A stretch of 52,919 nucleotides of DNA from Tychonema bourrellyi FEM_GT703. Lineage in GTDB: Bacteria; Cyanobacteriota; Cyanobacteriia; Cyanobacteriales; Microcoleaceae. This document shows, piece after piece, positions 25,856-36,216 of the stretch. Positions within the stretch are counted from its first letter, which is position 1. Every line of letters begins with the position of its first letter. The position numbers were made by a program, and so were the translations under genes. The notes under the pieces were generated by a model. That model ran no database searches and was not told the origin of the DNA. It saw only the letters and a list, made by a program, of their open reading frames with translations. The stretch lies in NCBI RefSeq assembly GCF_002412335.2, contig NZ_NXIB02000005.1:22859-75777 (forward strand), in the 5' to 3' direction.

Positions 25856-26953
25856 TCAATTAGAAGTAGAAGCAGCCAATTGGGCCAAACGATCCTGCTG
25901 ATCCTGAGAAATGCAAGTCTGAATAATCTCCTCAATATCCCCTTCCAAAACACTATTGAGCGAGAAATTCTCATTCAAACGGTGGTCGGTAGCCCGATTA
26001 TCCTTATAGTTGTAGGTACGAATTTTTTCCGATCGCGAACCAGTACCAACCTGCCCCAAACGTAGCTCCTTCACCTCATCCTGCTGCTGGCGCAACTTTA
26101 TTTCATAAAGCTTAGCCCGCAAAATCTGCATCGCCCGCTCCTTATTCTGCAACTGACTCCGCTCCTCAGTACAGAAAATCCGAATCCCAGTCGGCTTGTG
26201 AAACAAATCCGCAGCAGTTTCCACCTTGTTCACATTTTGGCCGCCAGCACCGCCCGATCGAGCCGTACTCATCTGAATATCCTTCGGATCGATGTGAATC
26301 TCCACATCATCAACCTCCGGCATCACAGCCACCGTCGCCGTCGAAGTATGAATCCGGCCACTAGCCTCAGTCAACGGCACCCGCTGCACCCGGTGTACCC
26401 CAGCTTCAAACTTCAGCTTGCTATAAACACTGTCGCCCGTCACTTCCAGAATCACCTCTTTAAAGCCGCCCATATCCGCCAGCGACTCGCTCACCAACTT
26501 CACCATCCAGCCCTGAGTTTGGGCGTAACGGGAATACAGCCTGAGCAAATCTCCAGCCCAAATACTAGCTTCATCTCCGCCAGTACCCGCCCGAATTTCC
26601 AGCATAATATTCTTATCATCATTCGGGTCGCGAGGCAGTAACAAAACCTTCAAACGACTCTCGAAATGTTCCGATTTTGACTCAAGTTCCTCAACTTCCA
26701 GCGCAGCCATTTGCTGCATTTCGCGATCGCTCGCTGCTTCCTTGAGAACCTGTCGCGCACCCACCAAATCGTCCTGAGTTATTTTCCACAGCTCAAAAGT
26801 ATCGACCACTTCCTCCAAGGACGATCGAGCTTTTGCTACCCGCTGAAACTCATAATTATCCCTAGCCACATCCGGGTCAGCCATGCGGCGAGTCAACTCA
26901 TGAAAAGTTTGCTCAACCGACTTCAATTTATCCAGCAAATAAGATTCAGCCAT
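25856..26953 (-). CDS. Peptide chain release factor 1
   Basis: 365 residues from ATG 26953; GGAGGA nine bases upstream fixes this start over the in-frame TTG two codons earlier. The stop-codon-recognition tripeptide is P193-L194-T195 in [13 protein letters not shown], and GGQ is at 237-239 ([14 protein letters not shown]). It ends translation at UAA and UAG. Last gene of the ribosomal superoperon, 215 bases after rpmE. Confidence 0.95.
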   Translation of the reverse strand: MAESYLLDKLKSVEQTFHELTRRMADPDVARDNYEFQRVAKARSSLEEVVDTFELWKITQDDLVGARQVLKEAASDREMQQMAALEVEELESKSEHFESRLKVLLLPRDPNDDKNIMLEIRAGTGGDEASIWAGDLLRLYSRYAQTQGWMVKLVSESLADMGGFKEVILEVTGDSVYSKLKFEAGVHRVQRVPLTEASGRIHTSTATVAVMPEVDDVEIHIDPKDIQMSTARSGGAGGQNVNKVETAADLFHKPTGIRIFCTEERSQLQNKERAMQILRAKLYEIKLRQQQDEVKELRLGQVGTGSRSEKIRTYNYKDNRATDHRLNENFSLNSVLEGDIEEIIQTCISQDQQDRLAQLAASTSN

Positions 26954-26977
26954 TGTCAAATGTCCTCCGTCAATCGA

Positions 26978-27022
26978 TTTTAGATTTGAGATTTTAGATT
27001 TGAGATTTTAGACTTGAGATTT
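26978..27022. repeat. GATTTTAGATTTGA heptamer-type repeats
   Basis: Alternating units of GATTTTA and GATTTGA in the rpmE-prfA spacer; the family recurs at 31097-31120, 31215-31247 and 42990-43025. Confidence 0.8.
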
Positions 27023-27168
27023 TAGAATTGAATCACAGTTGCGATCGCATCTCGATCGCACTCAACTGCCACATTGCAACTCTTCAATCTCAAATCCAAA
27101 ATCCGAAGGCGGTAAGTTGTCGGTAGAAAAAACTACTCCCAAAAAACTGCGGACAAATGACAATCCGG

Positions 27169-27477
27169 CTACTTCTTCTTTTTGCCTTTAGCAGCAGCCT
27201 TAGCAGCATCTGCTTTCGGGTCTTCCATTTTGATCGGCCCAGAATTCGCATCTGCCGTCGGCATTTCTACATCTGTCATGCCATATTTCCGCATAAAGCG
27301 TTCCACACGACCTTCAGTATCAATAATCTTCTGAGTACCAGTATAAAAAGGATGATTCCCAGACCAAACATCAACTTGCAGTTTAGCTCTAGTCGAACCA
27401 ACCGTCATCACGTGTTCCCCGTTGCAAAAAACCTGAGCTTCGGGATACCACTCAGGGTGAATGCCAGCTTTCGCCAT
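27169..27477 (-). CDS. Ribosomal protein L31
   Basis: 102 residues. The core is the usual ~70-residue type (GIHPEWYPEAQVFCNGE) with a single cysteine, i.e. lacking the CxxC zinc pair; the last 30 residues are an Ala/Lys tail ending in KGKKKK. Between rpsI (232 bases upstream) and prfA, as is usual in cyanobacteria. Confidence 0.93.
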   Translation of the reverse strand: MAKAGIHPEWYPEAQVFCNGEHVMTVGSTRAKLQVDVWSGNHPFYTGTQKIIDTEGRVERFMRKYGMTDVEMPTADANSGPIKMEDPKADAAKAAAKGKKKK

Positions 27478-27668
27478 TTTTTTTACTCTCTAATTTTTGA
27501 ATTTACAACCATTTTAGCTGTCATCGGACTTGCGTACCAACAACACCAGCAATTTTGCCTATTGTCTGTTGGAACCAGGAATCAGGAATCAGAAAAAAAC
27601 CTTGAAAAAAGGAGGATGGAATCTAGAAAATTTTTCTTTTTTCCCTCTTCCCTCTTCCTTATTCCTTC

Positions 27669-27706
27669 TATCCGTTACATCCGTTACAAAATCCGCTGCC
27701 GAACTT
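27669..27706. repeat. Dispersed 38-bp repeat, copy 1
   Basis: On the minus strand it reads GAAGTTCGGCAGCGG, then ATTTTGTAACGG and ATGTAACGG. It begins a few bases after the rpsI stop codon. A nearly identical copy in the same orientation relative to the genes is at 48543-48578, upstream of dut. Confidence 0.75.
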
Positions 27707-27709
27707 CGA

Positions 27710-28120
27710 TTACCGCTTCGAGTATTGAGGAGCCTTCCGAGCCTTCCGCAAACCGTATTTTTTCCGCTCTTTTGCCCGTGGGTCACGAGTCAACAAGCCT
27801 TCAATCTTCAGAGGCTTGCGGTTGTCTGGGTCTAGTTGGCAAAGTGCTCTAGCGACACCCAAGCGAATTGAATCAGCTTGACCAGTCAACCCACCGCCTT
27901 CAACTTTCACCAAAATATCGTACTCATTTTCCAGACCCAAAGTTTCCAAAGGAGCCTTAGCCAGAGCCAAATAAGTTGGGTTGAATTGCAGGTACAAATC
28001 CCCTTCTTTACCATTGACAGTCAATACACCAGTGCCGGGAACCAAGCGCACCCGTGCCACTGAACATTTGCGGCGACCGGTACCCCAGTACACAGCGCGG
28101 CCAGTATCTGTTGCTTGCAT
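27710..28120 (-). CDS. Ribosomal protein S9
   Basis: 136 residues; [14 protein letters not shown] near the start and the basic tail [22 protein letters not shown] reaching the decoding centre. Its ATG overlaps the rplM stop by one base (TAATG), so translation is probably coupled. Confidence 0.96.
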   Translation of the reverse strand: MQATDTGRAVYWGTGRRKCSVARVRLVPGTGVLTVNGKEGDLYLQFNPTYLALAKAPLETLGLENEYDILVKVEGGGLTGQADSIRLGVARALCQLDPDNRKPLKIEGLLTRDPRAKERKKYGLRKARKAPQYSKR

Positions 28121-28575
28121 TACTCATTTCCTCCCGGAATCGTGTGAACAATTAACTCTTCTGGTTTTTGAGCTGCGTGCGGATGCTCAGGCCCAGCGTA
28201 CACCTTCAGCTTAGTAAACAATTGTCTGCCCAAAGAAGTGTGAGGAAGCATTCCCCGAATCGCTTCTTCAACGATTCTTTCGGGCAAACGTGCTTGCAAT
28301 TTGGCAAAAGTTTCTGTTTTCATCCCACCTGGTCTTCCAGAGTGGCGACGATAGATTTTTTGGGTGCGTTTTTTGCCAGTAACAGCAATTTTATCGGCAT
28401 TAATCACAATGACGAAATCGCCGGTATCCATAGAAGGAGTGTAAGTCGGTTTGTGCTTTCCCCGGAGGTACGTGGCAACTTCAGTTGCCAGACGGCCGAG
28501 TCGTTGGTCGGCGGCATCGACCACGTACCACTTGTGCTCTAGGGAGTCGTGAGTAGGGACGTAAGTTTTGTTCAT
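28120..28575 (-). CDS. Ribosomal protein L13
   Basis: 151 residues, standard length, with the conserved [16 protein letters not shown] and [14 protein letters not shown] blocks. First of the rplM-rpsI pair; the 194-base gap to truA is full of heptamers. Confidence 0.96.
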   Translation of the reverse strand: MNKTYVPTHDSLEHKWYVVDAADQRLGRLATEVATYLRGKHKPTYTPSMDTGDFVIVINADKIAVTGKKRTQKIYRRHSGRPGGMKTETFAKLQARLPERIVEEAIRGMLPHTSLGRQLFTKLKVYAGPEHPHAAQKPEELIVHTIPGGNE

Positions 28576-28786
28576 TGTTTGTTGTTAGTTGTCTGTTAAC
28601 TGTTGTCAGTTGTCAGTTTTTAATTGTTAGTTGTCAGTTAACTGTTGTCTGTTAACTGTTGTCTGTTGTCAGCTTTTAATTGTTAGTTGTCAGTTGTCCT
28701 TAGTTTATATTAGTAGTTACCTAATGACTAATGACTAATGACTAATAACAACTAACTAATAACAACTAACTAATGACTAATGACTA
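28576..28786. repeat. GTTAGTT/TAATGAC heptamer tracts between truA and rplM
   Basis: 28576-28698 is made of TTAGTTG, TCAGTTG, TTAACTG and TCTGTTG units; 28721-28784 of TAATGAC and TAACTAA units. The period is seven throughout with a few slips. The second tract runs into the 3' end of truA. Confidence 0.9.
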
Positions 28787-29570
28787 ATTTTGGCTGAGTA
28801 TCATACCAAACTTCTGGGGCAAAGGGAAAGTCTTCATAGCCAACTCGCAGCAGGCATAAACCTTGAGCGGGGGCGGCGTATTTTACCAGTTCTCGGCGTT
28901 CATTTACCCAAATATCTGTAAAATCATCGATCGCCCTTTCCCCGCGACCCACCTGCACCACTAACCCCACCAGCAGCCGCATCATCCCGTACAGAAACCC
29001 TCTCGCCTGAACCTCGATATAGATCAGAGGCCCAGAACGGTGACACTCTGCCGCTTGCACGTCAACCCAAGAATGGGGCCTAGCAGACCCCGCACGGTGG
29101 AAAGCCGCTAAATGGTGACGCCCAATTAGGGGTTCCATTGCTGCCTGAATCTTTGATTCATCCACCGGTGCGTGATAATAATGCCAAGCAACAGGACGGA
29201 CAAACAAATTTGCGATCGGGTCTGTATAAAGGGTGTAGCGATAGCGCCGCCAACTGGCTGAGAACCGAGCGTGCCAGGTAGGTTCCACCTTTGCCGAAGC
29301 TCGAATTAAAATATCTTTTGCCAGTCGAGAGTTGAGAACGCTTGCCCAGCGGTGAGCCGGAATTGGGCCGCAGGCGTCAAAATGGGCTACTTGAGCAGCG
29401 GCGTGAACTCCCGCATCAGTCCTACCGGCCCCATACAGCGTTACCGGACGCTCCAGAACATTCGAGATTGCTGTTTCAATCTCTTCTTGTACTGTACGCT
29501 GATTCGGCTGTCGCTGCCAACCGTGAAAGTCTGTGCCAAGATATTGGATTACCAGAGCAACGCGCTGCAT
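28770..29570 (-). CDS. tRNA pseudouridine synthase TruA
   Basis: 266 residues from ATG 29570 (MQRVALVIQYLGTDFHGWQR). A start 14 codons upstream would add residues coded by AATCCCAAATC-type heptamers and is rejected. The catalytic aspartate is D52 in GAGRTDAGVHA. It makes pseudouridine at positions 38-40 of tRNA anticodon arms. Between rplQ and rplM. Confidence 0.94.
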   Translation of the reverse strand: MQRVALVIQYLGTDFHGWQRQPNQRTVQEEIETAISNVLERPVTLYGAGRTDAGVHAAAQVAHFDACGPIPAHRWASVLNSRLAKDILIRASAKVEPTWHARFSASWRRYRYTLYTDPIANLFVRPVAWHYYHAPVDESKIQAAMEPLIGRHHLAAFHRAGSARPHSWVDVQAAECHRSGPLIYIEVQARGFLYGMMRLLVGLVVQVGRGERAIDDFTDIWVNERRELVKYAAPAQGLCLLRVGYEDFPFAPEVWYDTQPKLVISH

Positions 29571-29641
29571 CGATTCAGGGTTTTCGATTTGGGATTTGGG
29601 ATTGTCAATCATAAATCAAAAATCTCCAACCCAAAATAGAA

Positions 29642-29992
29642 TTAAACCAGTTCAACGATCGCCATTTCGGAATTGTCACCTTGACGGGGGACAGTACGCA
29701 CAACGCGGGTGTAGCCGCCGTTACGCGAGCCGTACCGTTCTTGTGCTGCTTCAAACAGTGCGTGTACTAACTGTTTGTCGTAGATAAAGCCCATAGCTTG
29801 GCGACGAGCGGCTAAGGAGCCATCTTTTGCCAAAGTAATCATTTTGTCCGCCTCTGAACGCAGCGCCTTAGCGCGGGCCATAGTAGTAGTAATTTTACCG
29901 TGACGGATTAATTCGGTGGTCAACGATCGCAGAAGTGCGCGACGCTGGTCAGCCGGTTTATTGAGTTGGGGGACGCGACAACGGTGACGCAT
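29642..29992 (-). CDS. Ribosomal protein L17
   Basis: 116 residues from [20 protein letters not shown]. The frame stays open 30 codons upstream (NYQLPIT repeats), because three heptamers make 21 bases; that extension is repeat DNA, not protein. 139 bases after rpoA. Confidence 0.95.
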   Translation of the reverse strand: MRHRCRVPQLNKPADQRRALLRSLTTELIRHGKITTTMARAKALRSEADKMITLAKDGSLAARRQAMGFIYDKQLVHALFEAAQERYGSRNGGYTRVVRTVPRQGDNSEMAIVELV

Positions 29993-30008
29993 AGCAGTTG
30001 GTAAGGGG

Positions 30009-30057
30009 TAATTGGTAATTGGTAATTGGTAATTGGTAATTGGTAATTGGTAATTGG
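30009..30057. repeat. TAATTGG heptamers, rpoA-rplQ spacer
   Basis: Seven perfect TAATTGG units immediately upstream of the rplQ start region. The same unit fills spacers before rplO (35548-35580), rplF, rplP and rpsS. Confidence 0.95.
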
Positions 30058-30131
30058 CTAGAGAGTGAAAAACTTTTTTCATCTTTGAGCCTGCTGCCGA
30101 TTACCCATCACCCATGACCGATGACCTTCGA

Positions 30132-31076
30132 TTAACTTTTAGATGACTTTTCCTGCGGCAAGGTAATGCCCAAGCGCTTTTGCAAAGCTTCAATCACTTC
30201 TTCAGCAGATTTCTGCCCGAAGTTCTTGATCTCCAGCAAATCTTCTTGGGTATAATCCAATAAGTCTGCCACGGAGTTAATTTGAGCTCGCTTGAGACAG
30301 TTGTAAGCCCGTACCGACAACTGCAATTCCTCGATCGGAATTTGGCTTGTAGGATCAGTTACACCTTGAGATTCGGGTTTGAGGGAATCTTGGGTGATGT
30401 CCTTGAGAGGTGCAAACAGGTCTACCAGGATGTGAGCAGATTGACTCAGAGCTTCTTGAGGAGTCACACTACCATCAGTCCAGATTTCCATAATCAGCCG
30501 ATCTTTCTCGACAGTGCCACCTACGCGAGCGTCTTCGACGCTGTAGTTGACTCTACGAATCGGCATAAAAATGGCATCAATGGACAGAAAATCCAAGGCT
30601 GCTCCATCATCGCGACTACGGTCTACAGCTCGGTATCCGATCCCTTTTTCAATTCGGAATTCCATCTCCAGAACTGAGCCAGGGGAAAGAGTCGCAATGT
30701 ACTGAGAGCGATCGATTATTTCTACCTCAGAAGGTACATCGAATCGATCGGCAGTAACTGTCACAGGCCCCTCAATCCGCAATCTACCGATTTGCGGCTG
30801 CTGAGAATGAGTTTTGAGGACGACCTCTTTCATATTCAGCAGGATTTCGAGAACATCTTCTCGTACCCCTTCGATTGTGGCAAACTCGTGATTGACACCT
30901 GCGATTCTGACTGAAGTTACTGCTGTTCCTTCCAAATTTGACAGCAGAACCCGTCTCAGCGCATTCCCAACCGTTGTTCCTTGACCGCGGTCTAGCGGTT
31001 CGAGGACGAATTTTCCGTACTGACTCCGATCTTTGTCAGTATTAGACTCAATACATTCAATTTGAAACTGCGCCAC
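30132..31076 (-). CDS. RNA polymerase alpha subunit
   Basis: 314 residues from GTG 31076 (VAQFQIECIES); GGGAGGT eight bases upstream supports it, and the 37 codons before are repeat-derived. N-terminal assembly domain about 1-230 (LRRVLLSNLEGTAVTSVRI), flexible linker, then the C-terminal DNA/activator-binding domain about 250-310 (INSVADLLDYTQEDLLEIKN). It is followed by rplQ as in the bacterial alpha operon; rpsD is absent, as is common in cyanobacteria. Confidence 0.96.
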   Translation of the reverse strand: MAQFQIECIESNTDKDRSQYGKFVLEPLDRGQGTTVGNALRRVLLSNLEGTAVTSVRIAGVNHEFATIEGVREDVLEILLNMKEVVLKTHSQQPQIGRLRIEGPVTVTADRFDVPSEVEIIDRSQYIATLSPGSVLEMEFRIEKGIGYRAVDRSRDDGAALDFLSIDAIFMPIRRVNYSVEDARVGGTVEKDRLIMEIWTDGSVTPQEALSQSAHILVDLFAPLKDITQDSLKPESQGVTDPTSQIPIEELQLSVRAYNCLKRAQINSVADLLDYTQEDLLEIKNFGQKSAEEVIEALQKRLGITLPQEKSSKS

Positions 31077-31250
31077 GGAGTGACCTCCCTTTTCCACTAT
31101 TGATTTTTGATTTTGGATTTTAGATTGCAGAGCATACCCCTGAAAGGATTTCGGATTTTGGATGGACGGGGCAACAGTTAAAACCATTAATTATTGGCTT
31201 TAAGCAATTAGCCATTATCCAAAATCTAAAACCTAAAATCTCAAATCGTT

Positions 31251-31649
31251 TTAGACTCTACGCCGCTTGGGAGGGCGACAGCCGTTGTGAGGAATTGGGG
31301 TAACATCTCTAATCAGGGTAATTTCTAGTCCTGCCCCTTGTAGCGCCCGAATTGCAGTTTCTCGTCCTGCTCCTGGTCCGCTGACCATTACTTCTATTTG
31401 GCGCATCCCTTGGTCGTTGGCTCGGCGGGCGGCACTTTCTGCTGCTGTTTGAGCTGCGAAGGGAGTTCCCTTCTTAGCTCCTTTAAAACCGCTGGAACCG
31501 GCTGACGCCCAAGATATTACTTCGCCATTGAGATCTGTAATAGTGACGATCGTATTGTTGAAGGTAGACTGGATGTAGCCTACCCCATTCGGTACATTCC
31601 GTTTCTGCTTTTTTGCACCAGATTTCTTGCTTGTCTGTTGTCGCGCCAT
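31251..31649 (-). CDS. Ribosomal protein S11
   Basis: 132 residues; [17 protein letters not shown] and the C-terminal [13 protein letters not shown] are typical. 84 bases after rpsM. Confidence 0.96.
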   Translation of the reverse strand: MARQQTSKKSGAKKQKRNVPNGVGYIQSTFNNTIVTITDLNGEVISWASAGSSGFKGAKKGTPFAAQTAAESAARRANDQGMRQIEVMVSGPGAGRETAIRALQGAGLEITLIRDVTPIPHNGCRPPKRRRV

Positions 31650-31733
31650 ATTAGTCTCTTTAACTTTTCCGTCAACTAATTTCCCGAAGCGCTAGGAGCC
31701 ACCAGCCCCCAGCGTAATTTCCCAAAAAAGATG

Positions 31734-32117
31734 TTACTTCTTGGAAGGTGCCTTTTTCTTGCCCGCGACTGTTCGGCGGACGCCCCGACGGGTTCTGGCG
31801 TTGGTGCGGGTTCTCTGGCCCCGTACCGGCAGACCCAAACGGTGACGACGACCGCGATAAGTCCCGATGTCCACCAGGCGCTTGATGTTCATTGACTCCC
31901 AGCGCCGGAGGTCTCCTTCTATCTGGTAGTTTGCTTCTACATGAAGCCGCAGGGCGGTCACATCTGCTTCAGTTAAATCCTTGACACGAGTGTCAGGATT
32001 GACGCCTGTTGCAGCGATAATTTTCTGGGCCCGAGACAGCCCTATTCCGTAAATGTATGTCAGACCTATTTCGACGCGCTTATCGCGTGGAAGGTCTACC
32101 CCGGCAATCCGTGCCAC
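31734..32117 (-). CDS. Ribosomal protein S13
   Basis: 127 residues; [14 protein letters not shown] and [14 protein letters not shown], then the basic tail GKKKAPSKK. It contacts the P-site tRNA and S19. Confidence 0.96.
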   Translation of the reverse strand: MARIAGVDLPRDKRVEIGLTYIYGIGLSRAQKIIAATGVNPDTRVKDLTEADVTALRLHVEANYQIEGDLRRWESMNIKRLVDIGTYRGRRHRLGLPVRGQRTRTNARTRRGVRRTVAGKKKAPSKK

Positions 32118-32199
32118 ACTTTTGTCTCCCTAGTTTTCCTGTTTGGCTACAATGTTCAATTAGGCAGTAGCTATCTACTATTCCTAATCTTTCTATTTT

Positions 32200-32313
32200 C
32201 TAACCCTGGCGTTGTTTGTGTTTTGGGTTAGTACATATCACCATCACTCTGCCTCGACGGCGGATGACGCGACATTTTTCGCAAATCTTTTTGACAGATG
32301 CTCGAACTTTCAT
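32200..32313 (-). CDS. Ribosomal protein L36
   Basis: 37 residues from [14 protein letters not shown]. Zinc ligands C11, C14, C27 and H32 (CEKC...CTNPKH) are all present, so this is the zinc-binding form. The frame extends 29 codons upstream without good reason to use it. RBS GGAAG lies just before the ATG. Confidence 0.95.
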   Translation of the reverse strand: MKVRASVKKICEKCRVIRRRGRVMVICTNPKHKQRQG

Positions 32314-32682
32314 CTTTCTTCCTGCCTGGAGAACCCCGCTATACCGCAGAACAGGCACGCCCGCACTGCCTGTATAGCGGTGGGAGAAGAGACTGGGCAA
32401 GGTGTAGGCCTCTCCTCAATTAAAATTTATGAAGCGCGGGTTATTTATGAAGGAACCCGCTGACACTCAATCCCACTAATGGGATTAAGTTTGCCTGCTT
32501 TCAGACTGAAGGGCGATCGATACTTTCACGGCTTAACAATGAATTAACTCTGTGCACCCGTGAGTTATTGATGCCCTTCTCGGCAACACTACAAACCTAG
32601 CACTATAGCATAAATTTGACGGATTTTACCAAATTCTCTCTAATTAAACTTAGAATTAGTTTTTAGAAAGTTTTATCTAAGC
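32314..32682 (-). other. infA-rpmJ spacer with hairpins
   Basis: A 369-base gap, the longest in the superoperon. Hairpin 1: GCTATA (32339-32344) pairs with TATAGC (32372-32377), with ACAGGCA/TGCCTGT inside; it lies just upstream of rpmJ on the mRNA. Hairpin 2: AATCCCA-CTAA-TGGGATT (32469-32486), perfect. No gene was recognised. It may hold an internal promoter or a control leader for the rpmJ-rpsM-rpsK-rpoA-rplQ part; this is inference. Confidence 0.5.
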
Positions 32683-32907
32683 CTATTTTTTACGAAGGCG
32701 ATAAGTAATCCTGCCCTTGGTCAAATCGTAGGGGGTTAATTCTACTTTGACGCGATCCCCAGGCAGAATTTTGATGTAGTTGCGGCGGATCTTGCCAGAA
32801 ATGTGTGCCAGCACGTTAAACCCATTATCTAGGTCAACGCGAAACATCGCATTGGGCAGGGAATCCACCACTGTCCCTTCCATTTCAATTAAATCTTGCT
32901 TAGACAA
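32683..32907 (-). CDS. Translation initiation factor IF-1
   Basis: 74 residues, an OB-fold S1-like protein ([13 protein letters not shown], then [18 protein letters not shown]). It binds the A site of the 30S subunit during initiation. 192 bases after adk. Confidence 0.96.
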   Translation of the reverse strand: MSKQDLIEMEGTVVDSLPNAMFRVDLDNGFNVLAHISGKIRRNYIKILPGDRVKVELTPYDLTKGRITYRLRKK

Positions 32908-33099
32908 TTTGGTATTTACCTCAACTCTACATTTGATTAACTAGGAGTGTCCGTGCTTCCTTGTCGAACCCAAAGTTGCAAAACGGACGAGTCAAAAATC
33001 TCACTGTTAATCAACCCTCAGACAACCCTTTAGCACAAAAAGCTCCTAGTTAACACATCTTAGCAAAAGTTGTTGGGTAACAGGCTCGATTGAGAAGGT

Positions 33100-33675
33100 T
33101 TAAGAGTCTACCGAAAGAGCTTGTTGAAGTTGTGCTGTAACTTCCTCCATCGATCGATCCCCATCAACCGCAACCAACTGTTGGCGGTCTCTGTAAAACT
33201 CAATCAAAGGCTCGGTTTGCTCGCGATAAACTTGCAACCTACGGCGAATGGTCTGCTCATTGTCATCTTGGCGACCCCGTGATAACAGACGAGTTACCAA
33301 AATGTTGTCAGGGACATCCAAATTGACAGCCCTCAAATCGCAGTCCTTACCAGACTTACCACCCCCGACATCGCAAAGCAGTGTGTCAAAAAACGCTGCT
33401 TGTGGGACTGTGCGGGGAAAGCCGTCCAGAATCCAACCAGCAGTAGCATCCGGTTGATTCATCCGTTCTTGTACGATATCCATCAATAACTGGTCAGGAA
33501 CCAAGTCACCAGCATCCATGTAGGCTTGAGCTTTTTGACCCAAGGTGGTTTTCGCCACTACGCAAGCGCGTAGGATGTCACCGGTAGAAATGTGGGGTAT
33601 TTTCCAGAGAGTGGCTAAAAGCTGAGCCTGAGTTCCCTTTCCTGCCCCTGGAGGCCCCATAAATATCAATTGCAT
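33100..33675 (-). CDS. Adenylate kinase
   Basis: 191 residues. P-loop GPPGAGKGT at 7-15, the TGDILRA and DGFPRT motifs, and a short LID region (SRGRQDDNEQTIRRRL), so it is the short, zinc-free form. It equilibrates ATP, ADP and AMP. Five bases after secY. A Gly/Lys-rich piece (VGGGKSGKDCDLRAVN) before the LID is a lineage-type insert. Confidence 0.95.
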   Translation of the reverse strand: MQLIFMGPPGAGKGTQAQLLATLWKIPHISTGDILRACVVAKTTLGQKAQAYMDAGDLVPDQLLMDIVQERMNQPDATAGWILDGFPRTVPQAAFFDTLLCDVGGGKSGKDCDLRAVNLDVPDNILVTRLLSRGRQDDNEQTIRRRLQVYREQTEPLIEFYRDRQQLVAVDGDRSMEEVTAQLQQALSVDS

Positions 33676-33680
33676 AGCGA

Positions 33681-34985
33681 TTATTTCACCATTCCTTCAT
33701 ATCTTTGGGAGATGAGGTAAGTTTGAATTTGCTTAGCAGTTTCGATCGCAACACCGACTAGAATCAGTAAGGAAGTTGCGCCAAATCCTCTAAAAGTTTG
33801 CACCCCGATCGCGCTTTCCACAGCAGTTGGTACAATAGCCACCAGACCGAGAAATACCGCTCCCAAGAAAGTCAAACGGTTCAAAACCTTCTCAATATAA
33901 TCGCTCGTTTTCTGACCAGGGCGAATCCCAGGAATACTGGCACCCATTTTCTTCAAGTTCTGAGACATATCCACGGGGTTGACAATCAACGAAGCGTAGA
34001 AATAGCTAAAGAACAGAATCAAAGTCAAATAAAACAGGGCGTAAGCCCAAGGCGCAGGGCCACTAGGACTCAAAACATTTGCCACTTGAACCAAAAACTG
34101 GTTATTCAGAGACTGAGCTAAGAAAGAGGGAACAATCAACACCGAAGATGCAAAAATAATCGGCATGACTCCGCCTTGATTTAAGCGCAGGGGCAGATAA
34201 CTGCGACTCTCCCGATAAACCTTGCGGCCGACTTGGCGGCGAGCAGAAATAATCGGAATCCGGCGAGTACCTTCCTGAACAAAAACAATCCCAACAATCG
34301 TCACCAAAAATACCAGCAGCAGAACAATGACGCGGCCTACAACTTGAGTGTCCCCACTTTGAGCCAATTCAAAAGTTTGTCCTAGAGAACGTGGCAAAAC
34401 TGACACAATGTTGATAAAAATCAACAAAGACGCTCCATTGCCAATACCTCTCTCCGTAACCAGTTCCGATATCCACATCACAAACATTGACCCAGCCGTC
34501 AGAGCCAAAGCAGTTTGTGCGATAAATAAAGGTGCTGGAGATTGAGCAAAAGGGCTAACCCAAATAGCAATGCCAACACTTTGCAGAATCGCCCAGCCCA
34601 AAGAAACGTAGCGAGTAATTTGAGAAATTTTGCGCCGCCCTGCTTCCCCGTCATTTTTCTGCATATCTTCTAAACTTGGCAGAGCCGCAGTTAGAAGTTG
34701 CACAATAATTGAAGCATTGATGTAGGGTAAAATCCCTAGAGCAAAAATCCCTAAAGCTGATAACCCGCCCCCGGAAAATAGATCCAAAAAGCCAATTAAG
34801 GGGCTATTTTGAACATTTTGGGAAAAGGCGACTCGATCGATGCCAGGGACTGGCAAGTGGACGCCCAAGCGCACTAAGATCAATAAGCCGATGGTTACGA
34901 GGATGCGGCCCCGTAAACCCGCAGCTTGGGCCATCTGCATGAACGTCTCTTGTGCAGTTGGCGCTTTTTCTCTACTAACGTCCAT
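33681..34985 (-). CDS. Protein translocase subunit SecY
   Basis: 434 residues with ten membrane helices. The plug-region helix and the GIRPGQKTSDYIEKVLNRLT loop near 350 are typical. It forms the channel of the Sec translocon, in both the plasma and thylakoid membranes in cyanobacteria. Between rplO and adk. Confidence 0.96.
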   Translation of the reverse strand: MDVSREKAPTAQETFMQMAQAAGLRGRILVTIGLLILVRLGVHLPVPGIDRVAFSQNVQNSPLIGFLDLFSGGGLSALGIFALGILPYINASIIVQLLTAALPSLEDMQKNDGEAGRRKISQITRYVSLGWAILQSVGIAIWVSPFAQSPAPLFIAQTALALTAGSMFVMWISELVTERGIGNGASLLIFINIVSVLPRSLGQTFELAQSGDTQVVGRVIVLLLVFLVTIVGIVFVQEGTRRIPIISARRQVGRKVYRESRSYLPLRLNQGGVMPIIFASSVLIVPSFLAQSLNNQFLVQVANVLSPSGPAPWAYALFYLTLILFFSYFYASLIVNPVDMSQNLKKMGASIPGIRPGQKTSDYIEKVLNRLTFLGAVFLGLVAIVPTAVESAIGVQTFRGFGATSLLILVGVAIETAKQIQTYLISQRYEGMVK

Positions 34986-35087
34986 AGTTACGATTTTGCA
35001 TTTTAGATTTTTGCTTTTGGACTAAATCATTTTTTGATAGCAAGGTTGAGGATTTGAGATTTGGACACATTCTCAAACCTCAAATCT

Positions 35088-35534
35088 TTAAGCAACTAAT
35101 TCGCAACTTCCACCAGCGGCTTCAATTTTGGTGCGAGCACCAGCGGTAAATGCCTTGGCGCGCACTTGCAGAGCCACATTCAGTTCGCCATCTCCTAAGA
35201 TTTTCAGCGGGCCATTGTCACTATTGACGATTTTTGCTTGAATCAAAGAGGTCAGAGTGACTTCTGTGTTTGCTGGTAGCGATGCTAATTTACTTACATT
35301 AATGGTAGTGTACTCTTTGCGGTTCACGTTCGGGAAGCTCTTCAGCTTAGGGAGGCGGCGATAGAGAGGATTTTGACCTCCTTCAAAACCGGGTCTAGTT
35401 CCGCTACCGGATCTAGCTTTTTGACCGCGCATCCCTTTACCGGAACTCGCGCCTTGACCGGCCGAAATACCTCTGCCTAAGCGACGGCCGCGTTTTGTGG
35501 AGCCTGCTTTTGGGCGGGCGTCTTGCAATCTCAT
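35088..35534 (-). CDS. Ribosomal protein L15
   Basis: 148 residues; the N-terminal basic, Gly-rich part ([20 protein letters not shown]) and the folded C-terminal half. RpmD (L30), which precedes L15 in many bacteria, is absent, as in cyanobacteria generally. Confidence 0.96.
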   Translation of the reverse strand: MRLQDARPKAGSTKRGRRLGRGISAGQGASSGKGMRGQKARSGSGTRPGFEGGQNPLYRRLPKLKSFPNVNRKEYTTINVSKLASLPANTEVTLTSLIQAKIVNSDNGPLKILGDGELNVALQVRAKAFTAGARTKIEAAGGSCELVA

Positions 35535-35542
35535 AGTTTTGG

Positions 35543-35580
35543 TAGTTGGTAATTGGTAATTGGTAATTGGTAATTGGTAG
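35543..35580. repeat. TAATTGG heptamers, rpsE-rplO spacer
   Basis: Five units ending seven bases before the rplO start; a TTTTGAG heptamer-like tract (35581-35602) follows. Confidence 0.92.
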
Positions 35581-35670
35581 TTTTGAGTTTTGAGTTTTGA
35601 GGAGTGAAAAATTTTTATTCAAAACTCAATACTTAATACTCAAAACTGACAATATCCCCTTCCCTAGTCC

Positions 35671-36216
35671 TTAACCGTATAGGTTTTCTACTGGAATTCC
35701 GCGCTCTTGAGCAACTTCGGACAAGGTGCGAAGAGTGGAGAGGGCGTTGACTGCGGCTCTAGCGTTGTTTAAAGGATTTCCTGAACCTAGCTGTTTGGCT
35801 AAGATATTACGGACTCCTGCTAGTTCGAGAACAGTTCGCACTGCTCCCCCTGCAATTACCCCGGTTCCGGGAGCTGCTGGGCGCATCATGACTTTGGCTC
35901 CGCCACCAGCACCGTTGATGGGGTGAGGGATGGAGTTAGATTTAGTCAAGGGGACTTCAATTAGGTGCTTTTTGCCGTCAGCAACGCCTTTTTTAACGGC
36001 ACCGATGACGTCGCTAGCTTTGCCTACTCCAACTCCTACTTGACCGCGTTCATTGCCGATGATGACTATGGCGCGGAAGCTGAGTTTTTTACCACCTTTG
36101 ACTACTTTGGTAACACGGCGAATCTGAACTACTCGTTCTTGCCATTCGGATTCTTTTTCGCGCCCTTTGTTGTTGCTGCTTTTTTTCTTGTTGCGCTGTT
36201 CTTTTTGTTCTGCCAT
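35671..36216 (-). CDS. Ribosomal protein S5
   Basis: 181 residues. The first 22 residues are Lys/Glu/Asn-rich and may be lineage specific; then the S5 dsRBD-like domain ([19 protein letters not shown]) and the C-terminal domain. It helps decoding accuracy. Confidence 0.96.
   Translation of the reverse strand: MAEQKEQRNKKKSSNNKGREKESEWQERVVQIRRVTKVVKGGKKLSFRAIVIIGNERGQVGVGVGKASDVIGAVKKGVADGKKHLIEVPLTKSNSIPHPINGAGGGAKVMMRPAAPGTGVIAGGAVRTVLELAGVRNILAKQLGSGNPLNNARAAVNALSTLRTLSEVAQERGIPVENLYG

Noticed and set aside
26360-26380. PLT in place of the PAT/PVT tripeptide of release factor 1 as a sign of altered stop-codon use
   Set aside because: The middle residue varies in the PxT motif of RF1, and genes here use TAA, TAG and TGA normally.
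27169-27477. L31 as a zinc-binding form
   Set aside because: Only one cysteine is present, without the CxxC pair.
27157-27852. A 231-codon open frame on the + strand over rpmE and rpsI
   Set aside because: It overlaps two certain ribosomal genes on the other strand, its composition is that of antisense reading, and part of it is repeat DNA.
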